Assembly: GCF_000281045.1 (NCBI RefSeq)
Contig: NW_008246103.1
Span: 91,961-155,960, forward strand
DNA from: Saprolegnia diclina VS20
Taxonomy: Eukaryota; Oomycota; Saprolegniomycetes; Saprolegniales; Saprolegniaceae
Length of the DNA stretch: 64,000 nt
Direction of reading: 5' to 3'
A program made the translations under genes and the position numbers. Below, piece after piece: positions 21,164 to 33,076 of the stretch (position 1 is the stretch's first letter; each line of letters starts with the position of its first letter). The notes below the pieces were generated by a model. The model was given only the letters and a program-made list of their open reading frames with translations. It was not told where the DNA came from and did not search any database.

Positions 21164-21691
21164 AATTTGCCCAACAGCGAGCCATGCTACGACTCGTGCT
21201 TGGCATGGAAGGTCTCGGCGGCTTGGAAGCGTTTTGCAATAAGATATCCGCATCTTCTCGTTCGCGGCCCTTTTTTGTTCATAAATTAACTGACGACAGG
21301 TGCGTGTCCCTCCAGGTGTCCCTCTATTGCATGCTTAATAGTCGCCTCGCGACATTGTGCACAAGGCAGCGTTGAGGATCTTGGAGAGTAAATTTTTCCA
21401 CGTGAATGGAAAAATATCGAGCAGTGTCAAGGCAGCCCTCGACGACCACAAAGTGCTTTTCTTCATAAAAGCGAGGCTCCGTTGGGAGTGGCCTGAAAGC
21501 GGGGCGTCCAACCCGCTTGTACAGTATTGCATTTACAAGCAGACGAGCACGAGCAGAGGGCCGAACATACTGTACCTCGGGTGCGTCCTTGGCCTGGCTC
21601 GCAAGGAAATTCGGGCCTTCACTTGTGACCCCTGGCGAAGCTCAAAGTCAAAGCCGCTGCGGCAGATTCGGCGGCACGATATAAAACAACC

Positions 21692-21742
21692 GTTTACCCA
21701 GATCACACGTTTACCCAGATCACACGTTTACCCAGATCACAC
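21692..21742. repeat. Three perfect copies of a 17-bp tandem repeat
   Basis: The unit gtttacccagatcacac is repeated at 21692, 21709 and 21726 without mismatch. It is non-coding as far as can be seen. Confidence 0.95.
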
Positions 21743-22160
21743 CTGCCAAGGCCCGTCGCCGGCACACCAGAAGCTATCAATCAGACGACAGTGCGTCGAT
21801 GACAACTTCTATTATGCCTGCCGACGTCACCTCTGCAGGCGAGTTCTAATTCTCCAACAACTCTCTAGGGCTACCTTTTCAACGCCCAATGCGACCTACC
21901 CGCGCTCATCGCGTGAGTTTGATTCTTTGTGCAAAAATTCGCATACATGAAAGCAAAACAAAGGTAAAAGGGACCGCATCCAAGTTGTCATGAATCATGA
22001 CACTTGGATGTATGAAATTGAAAAGAAGAAATATTCGGGAGAAATAGCAGGAGCGTAGTAAAACGTGAAAAATGTTCAGTATGCTTGTCTGGAGTGTGGT
22101 AAGAGTGCATAATGCTGTGTTTTGTGATGGTATGTTGAAGGAAAGTGATAGGAAATGACG

Positions 22161-22260
22161 NNNNNNNNNNNNNNNNNNNNNNNNNNNNNNNNNNNNNNNN
22201 NNNNNNNNNNNNNNNNNNNNNNNNNNNNNNNNNNNNNNNNNNNNNNNNNNNNNNNNNNNN
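22161..22260. other. Assembly gap of 100 N
   Basis: Exactly 100 N, the usual placeholder for a scaffold join of unknown length. Sequence on the two sides need not be truly adjacent. Confidence 0.98.
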
Positions 22261-24571
22261 GTTGCTGGCATCGGTCGCAGCGATGACAATGATGTACAGT
22301 ATGACGAGCAACTTCGTCCGAGCTACAACACAATTTGAAAACGACACTTGGATATTGGAGATAACCCATAAAATAGGTTCCTCGAAGCTACTTGGAGCAA
22401 CAACCATGTTGGTGTCCACCATGCCAGAGGTGGGCGAGGCGGGTTAGCTTTGACTAAGACTATAAATCGCGAATTGCTCGACCTCGCCAGCTCTGCGCCT
22501 GGATCTTGTGAGTGTGCTTCCATGGCGATTTGAGGCTGTCAAGCAGGCCGGCCGACCGCTTCAATGCATGAGGTCCAGACTCTCTTGTCTCGGGTCTCTC
22601 CCTGTACACAACCCTCAACAAGTGTCCGGTGAAAAGACATCGATCGCTCTGGAGCCGGCAACGATGGACATGGGTAGACGTATGACACTCGAGCACGTCG
22701 ACATTCGCTTTCTCCGTTCTCTCACCCTGCTACACATCGCGATTCAGCAAAAAAGAGCGTTCGAAAGCGTAGCTTTTCGTCGTCTCGGCCGTGTGCGGTG
22801 TGGCGAATATTGCCCCGTACCGCGCGGGTTGCATGAAACCAGCACCCAAACTAACATTCCCGTATGCAACAATGAGGGTCGGACACAGAACAGAGTCCAT
22901 CGCTCCGTCTTGGTCTTCTTCTCTCGCACCAGTAGGAGCTGTTTTTCGTAAGATAGGAGCAGTGTAGCTGCACAGCTGCTAGAGGTCGAGTGCATTCAAA
23001 TGGAGCCGCGAGGGATGACTTCGATCATCACTACATTTGAGACAAAACAACAAGCAACCACGAAGCAGAAGATGACGACAAAGGCGAGAAGTCATCGATA
23101 GGAAGGGAGAAGACGCGCATGCCTGCAACAACTTGGTGCTGCGTTTGGCAAGGTGTACAAATCAATTTTGCGGGCGCCCCATTCCGAGCGCTCCTGGCCG
23201 CACAATGTGCACAGAATAACGTCAGGGATCCTGCAACATGTGGCAGAAACACGAGAATCATCAAACCAGAAACAATCGCACAGGCAAATTTCTCATGAAA
23301 ACGACCAAAAGTAGAAGCGCGGTGGCATATTCGTGTAGTCATCACGCATTACACCCGATCAACCAGTCGATAAACTTTCTGGCCGATTTGTGCAAGCAGC
23401 ATCGACGGCGCTGCGACATCAAAGGCGCGCTAATACACTGTCGCACAGCAGCCAGTGCATGAATATTGCTCGCCAGCATGGTCGCATCGTCATCCTTCTA
23501 CACGCTTGGCACGACTCGCTCGACGTAGTGATGCCATTATTATCATATACTGGTACAACGTTCAACGCACACTCACCCACCCTGACCTCGAGTCATGGGG
23601 TGGAGACCCCAAAGAGATGACGACCGTGATGAAGACCTATCGGTCCATAATTGCGCGTCTATGGCGCAGAGATACCATAGGTAATGGCGCTACTCGCTTC
23701 TGCTTGCCCGACAAACCACACCTGCATGCCCTATGATTGCGGCTACGCAGTGGCACTGCGGCATCACGCGATCCTCTTTTGTGCGACGTTGTCGACGCTA
23801 TTGCTGACTGATACCTCGCATTCATAATACAGCGTTCTGCAGATGGCCACGCGGTGGACGAGTTGTTTAGTGTCTTCGTAGCAATTCGCCAAAACACTGA
23901 AACTCGGTTTCTTTCGTAGAGGTTTCATTGCGTAACACGTCATATGGTCGGATTGGTACCCAATTCTCGACCGCATACCACTGGATGTGCGGTTGTCAAC
24001 GCCCGAACGCCCATTTCGGTGCGAAAGGAAAGTCGATAACCACAAGCTTACCTCGGTGCTCGATGGTTGGGAAGCTCGGTTGTGGATAAACAACAACTAC
24101 ATGTATACCCTTGCCCAACCACATCTCACCAACAGTTTGCGCTTGCATTTTTGAGAGCGACTCGGTGCAGGACATCCGACGCCACGTACACGAGCAAAAT
24201 ACTGCCGTGCCATGAGGCACGAAGGATTTTGCTACAGGCACGAGCGATGGCGTGACGCAGCGGCGTAGTAAACCATTTATGGACATCTCTGGCACAGGAA
24301 AGCAGTTGGCAACCCGACTTGATTGTCCACGGCCACACCGAGGGACCTTCGTATGGTGCGGTGTACCCATCGCTTCAAGACGGCATGCAACGCATCAGCA
24401 CCGCACGGCGTCTCTTTACCGACTGTCTCAAGCGCCAGCCGTTGCCAGATCATCCTCCTGGGCGCGTTGCAGCAGCTTGTTGCAAAAGCACGCACAACAT
24501 CCAGACAATAGGATCGACAAGGAGAAAAAGAAGAAGACGAAGCTTCGGTCGTACTTTCAAATTTGCCAAGT

Positions 24572-25102
24572 ATGATGAAAATGATGACAAGCCTCGAGAC
24601 GACGTGCCTCTTTGCCGACTGCGCCAAGCCCATCGTGCCCGGCACGGAGAAATGTGCGTCCCATAAGAACAAGATCAAGTGCTCGATCGAGGGCTGCCCC
24701 AACCAAGTCTACGCCCGGTACCTCTGCGTCCGCCATGGCGGCAAGAAGCAGTGCAAGTCGCTTGGTTGCGGCGCCTTTGCTCGCGGCGGTCCGTACTGTG
24801 TCCAGCACGGCGGCGTCGCAGCCAAGCGCTTCTGCACCGAGCCGGGCTGCCATCGCCAAGCCCATGCGCGCCACAAGTGCGTTCGCCACGGTGGTGGCCG
24901 ACAGTGCAAACTCAGCGGATGTGGCAGCCACGCACGCCTCTCTGGCTACTGTGACGCGCACACGTCGTCACGGACAGAATCGTTCGAGACAATCGACGAG
25001 TACACGCTGCTGCTCTGCGCGTCGGTGACGCCCATGCCGTTTGAGCCGTCGCGCTCGCTCTTTGCCCCGATTGACATGGACGTCTTGCAGCTCTTGTGCT
25101 AA
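24572..25102 (+). CDS. Cys/His-rich zinc-binding protein, WRKY19-like family, array copy 1
   Basis: About 176 residues starting MMKMMTSLETTC. It has five tandem modules of the form C-x4-C-x9/10-C-x2-H: CLFADC..CASH, CSIEGC..CVRH, CKSLGC..CVQH, CTEPGC..CVRH and CKLSGC..CDAH. Linker signatures are NQVYARYL, HGGKKQC and AHARHKCVRHGGGR. The C-terminal tail ends IDMDVLQLLC, a short motif shared by the other copies. In oomycete genomes such proteins are often named WRKY19-like, although no WRKYGQK motif is present. The modules look like metal-binding (Zn) units; DNA binding is an inference. Several in-frame ATGs lie at 24572-24584, and the first was used. It is a single exon and the first of five same-strand copies. 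Confidence 0.85.
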   Translation: MMKMMTSLETTCLFADCAKPIVPGTEKCASHKNKIKCSIEGCPNQVYARYLCVRHGGKKQCKSLGCGAFARGGPYCVQHGGVAAKRFCTEPGCHRQAHARHKCVRHGGGRQCKLSGCGSHARLSGYCDAHTSSRTESFETIDEYTLLLCASVTPMPFEPSRSLFAPIDMDVLQLLC

Positions 25103-25936
25103 GACATTCAAGTGGAAGCAGCTTGTATTTATATCAATAGACCACTAACGTTATACCGTACGATCGGCGAGTGTTGTTACTACCGTGATCGTGCGCGCTG
25201 GCGACCGACGATCGTGAGACGCCTATAAGCCATCAAGCGATAGATCATCCATTTGAGGAAATCGAGTTAAAACGGGTGGTCTACTCTGGAAAGACGTCGT
25301 TCCGCACCTTGGAAGGTTACTGCCAGAACTTGGTCGAAACCAAAGTTAGCACTGTGCTGCAGTGCTTGGCCATCGATCGTTCCATATTTGTACAGATATG
25401 AGTAGCCAGTCACCTAGTAGTGGGTTGGAGACTCTGCAGTATCCGTTGGTTGTGACTCGTACATGTTGATGCCAGTGTTGACGAGGCTTGCACTCACACC
25501 ACGGTGAGCTGATGTTGGTAGATGGTCGTCGTTGGGTGATCACTGCTTTCGCCAGTGGCGGCGATCCTATGAGATGGGTGGGTTTTGTTACCGATGCGTC
25601 GCGAATGAGACTGAGGAGGAGCCGTGTGTACGCTGTTGCAAGATGGCAATCTCGCTCGGATGGCGCGTGGGCTCGGCAAAGGTGCTGCGATGTAATGGTC
25701 GCGTTCCGCCCAGAGATCATTCGCCCCACTGGGTTTTGCGGCCCATCAATGCCAGGCTCGCCGACCACATCCCAAAATGCCGGGCACCGATTGGCGGAAT
25801 AGTGTATATCGTCAGAATCGTTGAAAGGCTTTTGGTGCCAGTGCGCCCGAGGCATCGAGCTTGATAGTTCCAGCACGCCGACGCGGTGCTCTGCGTTCAT
25901 TCCCACTTTCAAAGTTGACGCCTCCTTCTCGGTCGC
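25103..25936. other. Spacer between array copies 1 and 2
   Basis: 834 bp with no recognised coding region. It should contain the 3' end of copy 1 and the promoter of copy 2. Confidence 0.5.
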
Positions 25937-26563
25937 ATGCCGCCGTCGACCGTGTGCACCTTTACTGAGTGCAGCCGCCCGGCGATGCCCGACTCCAACA
26001 AGTGTGTCGTCCACAAGAACAAGCTCAAGTGCTCACGCGACGGCTGCCACAACCAGGTCTACGCCCGGTACCTCTGCGTACGACACGGCGGGAAGAAGCA
26101 GTGCCAAGTACCCAGTTGCCGCGCGTCTGTCAGCCGTGGCGTGTTCTGCACTGATCATGGCGGAGGCGTCGCCAAGCGTCTCTGCACGGAGCCCGGTTGC
26201 AACAGCCAGGCCCACGCCCGCTACAAGTGTGTGCGCCACGGCGGCGGTCGCGGCTGCAGACACAAGGGCGGATGTCCCATGTACGCTCGGTACGGCGGTT
26301 TCTGCCGGCGCCACGCTACAGACAGCGTCATGACCAAGCGCGAGGAGCCCGCACTGGTGACGGTGCCCTTTTTTTCAACGCCTGCGCCGCTCGAAAAGTC
26401 AGCGAGCGATGGGCCCATGGACGACAGCACGCTCTATCATGCGATCGACAATGCGATCTTGACCTTGCTCTGCGACTCGCTCGCGTCGATTTCGCAAGGG
26501 CAGTCCGGTATTCCGTGGAGCTGTCTTGTCGACGATGCTCCGGCGTGCTCCTTCTCGAGGTAG
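25937..26563 (+). CDS. Cys/His-rich zinc-binding protein, WRKY19-like family, array copy 2
   Basis: 208 residues from MPPSTVCTFTEC. It has the same five C-x4-C-x9/10-C-x2-H modules as copy 1 (CTFTEC, CSRDGC, CQVPSC, CTEPGC; the last is CRHKGGC with one extra residue). The tail is longer than in copy 1 and carries AIDNAILTLLCDSLASI, the fuller form of the conserved C-terminal motif, then about 25 further residues. Single exon. The ATG at 25937 is the first in frame after a stop-free but dissimilar stretch. Confidence 0.85.
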   Translation: MPPSTVCTFTECSRPAMPDSNKCVVHKNKLKCSRDGCHNQVYARYLCVRHGGKKQCQVPSCRASVSRGVFCTDHGGGVAKRLCTEPGCNSQAHARYKCVRHGGGRGCRHKGGCPMYARYGGFCRRHATDSVMTKREEPALVTVPFFSTPAPLEKSASDGPMDDSTLYHAIDNAILTLLCDSLASISQGQSGIPWSCLVDDAPACSFSR

Positions 26564-27117
26564 CTGCGATGCAAAGCATCCAGTTCAATTTATGCAACGA
26601 ATAAACCTTCGTGTCCTTTCTTTCAGTACTATGAGTACCCAACAATGTCTCTTGGCGTCCGATACGGTTCGTCGATGCAAGTTGGATCAGCAGGGAGGAA
26701 TGCTGCTTTCCGCGATCGCAAGCAGTAGCACAATTCACAAGTTGATGTGGCAACCGCAATGCTACTTGTTGAAGATTCGTGCTGGTCGACTGCACGACAC
26801 TGCTCGGAGGCGTGCAATGCACGCCTATTTCGTGAGCTTGTCCAAAACTCTTGTAGCGATCGTACTTCACGCACACCTTGTGTTGTGGTCCACACGCCGA
26901 TGGCGGCAGTGGAGGCGATGCAGGATATTTTGCTGGATTGGGCCCATCGCGACAATCAACCATCATTCTACGATTCTGTGATTGGTTCACCTGGCTTCTG
27001 GCGACAGCTGGTGCGATTGCAAAACAGCGTTTTGAGTCGACCTCAAGAAGCCGACGAGTCCGTGGCGCATGCACTTTTCGACTTTGCACCAAGTACCAAC
27101 TCCTTCAACACGACAAT
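26564..27117. other. Spacer between array copies 2 and 3
   Basis: 554 bp. The copy 3 frame stays open back to 26878, but that extension shows no Cys/His modules or family similarity. No other gene seen. Confidence 0.5.
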
Positions 27118-27819
27118 ATGACCCCCATGGATGATGTTGTCTGCTCGTTTGCGGGCTGCAACCAGCCGCGTCGGTTTGGCTCCACCAAGTGCGTCACGCA
27201 TCGCAACAAGCTCCAGTGCACCTTTGAAGGCTGCAAGAACCAAGTGTACGCCCGGTACCTCTGCATCCGCCATGGCGGCAAAAAGCAGTGTGAGCACAGC
27301 GGCTGCGACGCGCCTGTGCACCGAGGAGCGTTTTGCGTCGGCCACGGCGGTGTCGTCGTCAAGCGCTACTGCACGGAACCGGGCTGCAGTCGCCAAGCCC
27401 ACGCCCGGTACAAGTGTGTGCGGCACGGTGGCGGCCGCACATGCAAAGAAGCTGGCTGCGACGTGCACGCACGGGCGAGTGGCTACTGCCGGCGCCACAC
27501 GGCCCGACCCAGCGCGAGTGGGACGCCTTCTATCATCAAGAAGGCCGACTTGGCAGCCCACATCAACGCCGAGCTGCAGCGCGTTGGCGCCAAAGTCGCC
27601 AACCTCATGACCCTTGCCGCCCTCGACGACCCGACACCGCCTGTTGCGTGCGAGGAGACTGCGCTTGACGCCTCGATTCTGGATATTCTCTGCGACGCGC
27701 CGCTCTTTGGCGAGGACTGCGACGTGCTGCTGCTTCTTGGTGCAGAGAGCGATACTTTGACGCCAACACTGCTTCCATCCGTGGACTGGGCATCGACAGA
27801 GTTCAACATTGCAATTTAA
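27118..27819 (+). CDS. Cys/His-rich zinc-binding protein, WRKY19-like family, array copy 3
   Basis: 233 residues from MTPMDDVVCSFAGC, the longest copy in the array. It has five zinc-type modules (CSFAGC, CTFEGC, CEHSGC, CTEPGC, CKEAGC), with NQVYARYLCIRHGGKK and AHARYKCVRHGGGR linkers. The C-terminal half is extended and acidic, with the shared motif LDASILDILCDAP, then a unique 40-residue end (WASTEFNIAI). The ATG at 27118 was chosen because the modules begin directly after it. Confidence 0.85.
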   Translation: MTPMDDVVCSFAGCNQPRRFGSTKCVTHRNKLQCTFEGCKNQVYARYLCIRHGGKKQCEHSGCDAPVHRGAFCVGHGGVVVKRYCTEPGCSRQAHARYKCVRHGGGRTCKEAGCDVHARASGYCRRHTARPSASGTPSIIKKADLAAHINAELQRVGAKVANLMTLAALDDPTPPVACEETALDASILDILCDAPLFGEDCDVLLLLGAESDTLTPTLLPSVDWASTEFNIAI

Positions 27820-28697
27820 TCGAGTGTAGAGTAGTAGTCTATCATATAATTGCGTTGGAGGAAGCCATTGGTCCGTACTGCAACCCAAGTCCTACAGGCA
27901 GCATGGAGATACTCGTCCTATCATGCGATTACACACCTACATCGAGAGGAAGCCAACGCGTGCCGCAGTGCGTCTAGCCTATCATCAGTCGTCCTTCCTG
28001 CCGCGCTATTATTTATGCACTTAGCGACCATCCATCATCACTTGTGGCAAATTCAGCGACGCTGCATCTCCGTCGACGTTTCTTCCCGTGATCGGTATCA
28101 TCTCTCAAATATGGCTACTCGTGAGTGCTCTATGCACTGCAGGAAGTGGCAGAGCATTCGAATGTGCTCGCATCGTTGGCGCGAATCTGCGGTGCATAGA
28201 CCAGCGTATCGTCTGTTGCGTGGGTGCGCAGCTGCCACCGCTGCTTCGGTTGGCAGTCTCACGTATGCACTCTGTCGGCGATCACAGCCACGGGTATATC
28301 ACAGTAGACAACGACGTTCTCTCTCCAGTGTTCTCTCTCAAGTTGTACAATTGTAGTCGAAACCAACAAGCAAATTCGTGTTTGTCGCGTCGCCTTCTTT
28401 GCCCCGTGTGCCTCGGTGGCAGCAGGTCTTCTACGAACCCAAGTTCATCGCGTGCATCCCAATATCACGGCGGTGCAGAATACCAGTACCTCCTCTCTTC
28501 CCGCTACTCGCAGCGTGGAGATTGAACTTGGGCGTGACGCATACCGATCCTTGTGGCGCCAAGACAAGGTTGCACACCGCTGGGTTCAGTGCGATGCCAT
28601 GACACGCTTACGTAGGAGGAGTGGGGCCGACCAGTCACATTCGAGCACCATCGTTTTATCGTCTCACTTCGAAATCTTCTTCTCGCTGCCGAGTAGC
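27820..28697. other. Spacer between array copies 3 and 4
   Basis: 878 bp. An open frame leads into copy 4 from 28416 but lacks family similarity. No gene recognised. Confidence 0.5.
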
Positions 28698-29312
28698 ATG
28701 ACCTGCACTTTCTTGGGCTGCGACCGACCGGCTGTGCCCGGCACCGCGCGTTGCGTCTCGCACAAGAACAAGATCAAGTGCTCGATTGACGGCTGCACCA
28801 ACCAAGTCTACGCCCGGTACCTCTGCGTTCGCCATGGTGGCAAGAAGCAGTGCCAAATGCTCGGCTGCGACGCGGCCGTCACGCGCGGGTCGTTCTGCGT
28901 GGAGCACGGCGGCTCGGCCGCCAAGCGCTACTGCATCGAACTCGGCTGCGACCGCCAGGCACACGCTCGGTTTCGCTGTGTCCGCCATGGTGGCGGTCGC
29001 CACTGCAAAGTGGAGGGCTGCAACCTCCATGCGCGGTCCTCTGGCGCGTGCCACCGCCACATGCCGCCCCGCAACGGCACCAAGACCAAGAAAAGCCACG
29101 CGCTGTCCCGCCGAACACGACCAGCGCTCTGTAGCACCGACCACGTCTTGTCTTATGACGTTAGCGCGCTCCCGGCGTGGACGACACCACTCGATGGCAT
29201 CGACTACTCGATTCTCAACTTGCTTTGTGAAGCACCCAAGCTCTTGGCAGGTCGTGGCAACAGTCCTCGCAGCGCGCCGTACGAGAGCTCATTCTGTCGA
29301 TATGGCGGATAA
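28698..29312 (+). CDS. Cys/His-rich zinc-binding protein, WRKY19-like family, array copy 4
   Basis: 204 residues from MTCTFLGCDRPAVPG. The five modules are intact (CTFLGC, CSIDGC, CQMLGC, CIELGC, CKVEGC). A basic patch follows (RNGTKTKKSHALSRR), possibly a nuclear localisation signal, then the conserved tail motif IDYSILNLLCEAP. Copy 4 is closest to copy 1 in the KIKCSI-GC-NQVYARYL block by eye. Single exon. Confidence 0.85.
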   Translation: MTCTFLGCDRPAVPGTARCVSHKNKIKCSIDGCTNQVYARYLCVRHGGKKQCQMLGCDAAVTRGSFCVEHGGSAAKRYCIELGCDRQAHARFRCVRHGGGRHCKVEGCNLHARSSGACHRHMPPRNGTKTKKSHALSRRTRPALCSTDHVLSYDVSALPAWTTPLDGIDYSILNLLCEAPKLLAGRGNSPRSAPYESSFCRYGG

Positions 29313-29905
29313 GACTAACGTAAACGAGCCGTCTTGGTATTACTCGAGTCGCCTTGCTTGCACCGTTGGACTCGGAATGCAGGCAAAGACCCTGCGAAGA
29401 CACTGGAACTGATCCGGTTAAGGTGGCTACGCAAGTGGTCAGCGCAGGCACGTGCGCGTTGAAGGATGCGCGCCCATGGCTCGAGGTATAAACATCTCTT
29501 AGTACACAGTATGCCAGCGAGCATGACACCTCACTCATATATTTCTTGCCACCATCCACCCGAATCAAAGTGCACGTGGCGTTCGGCCATCGGCGGTAGC
29601 GAAAGCAGGTGCATGTGGTCAGCGCCACGCCTGCCACGTCACACCTCGTCCGAACACCTTTAGCACCTTTAGCACCGCGCCCCCGCATGTTTGTCTCGAG
29701 CATCCCAATGTCGAGGCGCTCGTAACGTCAAGGGCAAGGAGCGTAGCGTTCGAATAATGAATTCCACGAGGCGGCACTTCGTTCAACGACGACGTGGTTC
29801 CCGCCATCTACCATCATTCCATTTCGACATGCCGGCGCGAATGATGGTCCATTAAGCCCCTGTCCGTGATCATGAGTCCACATTTCAATATTGACATCCA
29901 CACGA
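29313..29905. other. Spacer between array copies 4 and 5
   Basis: 593 bp with a short tandem (agcacctttagcacc near 29658). No coding region recognised. Confidence 0.5.
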
Positions 29906-30499
29906 ATGACACACTCGACGACAACCTGCTTCTTCCTCGACTGCCACCAGCCCGCGCTGCCAGGTCTCAACAAATGCGCCATGCACAAGAACAAACTCAA
30001 GTGCTCGATGGACGGCTGCACCAACCAGGTTTACGCGCGGTACCTCTGTGTGCGGCATGGCGGCAAGAAGCAGTGCCAAGCCGACGGCTGCGACGTCGCC
30101 GTGAGCCGCGGTTCGTTTTGCGTCGATCATGGTGGCGCCCTCGCCAAGCGCTATTGCACCGAACCCGGCTGCGATCGGCAAGCGCACGCGCGTTACAAGT
30201 GCGTGCGCCACGGCGGTGGCCGGCGCTGCAAAGTCGACGGGTGCCTCCTCCGAGCGCGGTCGAGTGGGCACTGTAAATCGCACGGCGGCGAGAGCCCAAA
30301 GGCGACACCGACCCGGAAAGAGAGCGGCGACGACGACGACATCTTTTTGGACCTACCCGACTTGATGGACCTCTCTGCCTCTGAGGATGACCCGATGCTC
30401 GCCTCGACACTCGATGACGCGATCGACGAGTCGATCTGGAGCGCGCTCTGTGACTCCCTTGCCTCGAGCAGTGTCACTTGGAGTACCACCATGCTGTAG
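29906..30499 (+). CDS. Cys/His-rich zinc-binding protein, WRKY19-like family, array copy 5
   Basis: 197 residues from the ATG at 29906 (MTHSTTTCFFLDC). An upstream TTG at 29891 is in frame but is not a normal eukaryotic start. It has five modules (CFFLDC, CSMDGC, CQADGC, CTEPGC, CKVDGC). The acidic linker GDDDDIFLDLPDLMDL, typical of an activation-type region, comes before the conserved tail IDESIWSALCDSLASS. Last copy of the array. The next gene (H3) is convergent. Confidence 0.85.
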   Translation: MTHSTTTCFFLDCHQPALPGLNKCAMHKNKLKCSMDGCTNQVYARYLCVRHGGKKQCQADGCDVAVSRGSFCVDHGGALAKRYCTEPGCDRQAHARYKCVRHGGGRRCKVDGCLLRARSSGHCKSHGGESPKATPTRKESGDDDDIFLDLPDLMDLSASEDDPMLASTLDDAIDESIWSALCDSLASSSVTWSTTML

Positions 30500-30944
30500 C
30501 CCCTAGTTTGCTAAACTGACAATCAACTCGTTTATCTATTGCATGCATGGCTGCAATGCGCAGAGCGATACTTTGGCGCTTGGTGCCACAAGCGATTCCC
30601 GCATTTCTGCAGATATGCGTGCCAGACGCTGTGCTTTGAATGACATGCGAGTATGTCCTCGAAAATCGACAACTTCAGCAACCGCAACAAAGCCGAAGCG
30701 CTGGGCTATTGCTTCAATTGTACTCCGCGATGTGGGCTGCGAAGATGCACGATCTGGCGTCAAGGTTACCACGGCCCCGGTTGCTTAAACGCTGGTACAA
30801 AACTTGGCCTTGCTTTCACCTACAGTGCGAATCGACTAATTCTGGAGTGGGTTCACTTAGACGCGAACTAGACTAGCAGTCGAGTGCGGCTGATGCCCAA
30901 AACTCGCTCGAGTCCTTGTGTCGAGATTTCTTTGGTTCAATGGG
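30500..30944. other. Spacer between zinc-binding array and histone H3
   Basis: 445 bp of convergent 3' flanks. No gene recognised beyond short stray frames. Confidence 0.5.
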
Positions 30945-30962
30945 TGGTGTTGAAAAACACCA
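30945..30962 (-). terminator. Histone mRNA 3' stem-loop of H3
   Basis: On the H3 strand it reads TGGTGTT-TTTC-AACACCA: a 7-bp stem with a UUUC loop, followed by CCCA. It lies 38 bases past the H3 stop. The six-bp stem, UUUC loop and trailing ACCCA match the animal replication-dependent histone signal. Confidence 0.9.
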
Positions 30963-30999
30963 GTGTTGTGAGGTACTATGTTACATAGCGACCGAGGAC

Positions 31000-32021
<1,022 letters not shown>

Positions 32022-32070
32022 ATCCGCGTTGCCTTACGAGTGCAAATTCAGACTTCGGTCTCTCTACATC

Positions 32071-32088
32071 TGGTGTTTCTAAACACCA
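32071..32088 (+). terminator. Histone mRNA 3' stem-loop of H4
   Basis: TGGTGTT-TCTA-AACACCA followed by CCCA. Same stem as at H3 and H2B with a different loop. Begins 50 bases past the stop. Confidence 0.9.
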
Positions 32089-33076
32089 CCCATCCCTCTA
32101 AGAAAGAGCTCTATAGAATAGTGGCCCAAATCTGGCTAGACCCAGACATCTAGCAGATAGCGAATCTCACTCCGAATACACAGCTGCAAAATCTGGTTCT
32201 AGTCGCCAATTTGTCAACAAGAGGAATCCAGTCAGGCTGCGCAGGTCTCTTGCGCTGTCAAGGGGTCAGTTCCGACGGAGCTTACGTGGTGTAGCCAGAA
32301 GAACAGGTTGCCGTGGCTATGATGCCGGCGGCACTGCATGAACAAAGCTGTTGTTGCTAACGTCTCTAGCTTCGTCATCCCCCCGGGTGGTACCAAAACA
32401 GCACCATGACAGAACCACAATCGGGCTGTTCGTCAATTCTCATGAGCAACACCACATGCTCAGCTTCGGAAGCATTATCCGACTGAAGAAGCGTTCCGAG
32501 AAGGCTTCCCTGCTCATGACGGGCGCGTGTTAATGGGTGGCGTCCATGGGTGGCTCGTGTGGGAAGCAGTGGTGGGCCTTTCCTGCCAGACGTCGTTGAG
32601 GCGGAGGTGGAGTGCAAGTAGCCGACGCACGCTCAATCCCTTTAAGATCCACCCCCACCGGGCTGGGGACCCTCTAAAAGGTTCGCTTGACGGTACGTAT
32701 CAAGTTCAAAGCCATTTGTGTACCGGTAGAGGATAGCCAACGTAGTTTCTCTCATCAATGTCCTGCATGCCATGCCACCAAGTAGATATTGTTGCTATGC
32801 TGCAACACCTCGGAAGCGTCGTCGTTGTTCGTATGCAGCTTCAAGAGACCCTTCGGCACGCTCGAATCTTATTAGGGTGGACCCCCCAATACGTGTCTCA
32901 GGAAGTTGAACCAATCGCTGACGCCAGCGGCTGGTCAGCTTCGCGACTGGGCATTTCCCGACTTGAATGTCCGAGCGCATTTGACTTGCCGACCCTGATT
33001 GATTCGCCTGCCGAGGTCGTCGCCAGGCTGTCTTCCTACCCCATACGCCACACAAGTAGCAGCACGGAAGAGCGCC
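32089..33076. other. Spacer between H4 and CorA-like gene
   Basis: 988 bp. Several overlapping frames from 32758 onward have no protein similarity, and the right part is probably the promoter and 5' UTR of the transporter. No gene recognised. Confidence 0.5.

Larger units (their letters stand above)
21164..24571. other. 3.4-kb gene-poor region
   Basis: Stop codons interrupt all six frames often, and no frame shows recognisable protein similarity. The region holds a 17-bp triplicate and the assembly gap. Codon-like GC-rich third positions, seen in the genes around it, are missing. It may contain decayed repeats or an unassembled element in the gap. Confidence 0.5.

Noticed and set aside
22145-22447. 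Open frames spanning the N run
   Set aside because: They are open only because N codons do not count as stops; the flanks lack coding character.
26878-27117. 80-residue upstream extension of zinc-binding copy 3
   Set aside because: Open by chance; no similarity to the other copies, whose modules start next to an ATG corresponding to 27118.
24572-30499. True WRKY DNA-binding domains in the zinc-binding array
   Set aside because: No WRKYGQK heptad and the C/H spacing differs from the WRKY zinc finger. The family name used for such oomycete proteins reflects similarity to a plant protein's Cys/His-rich repeat region.
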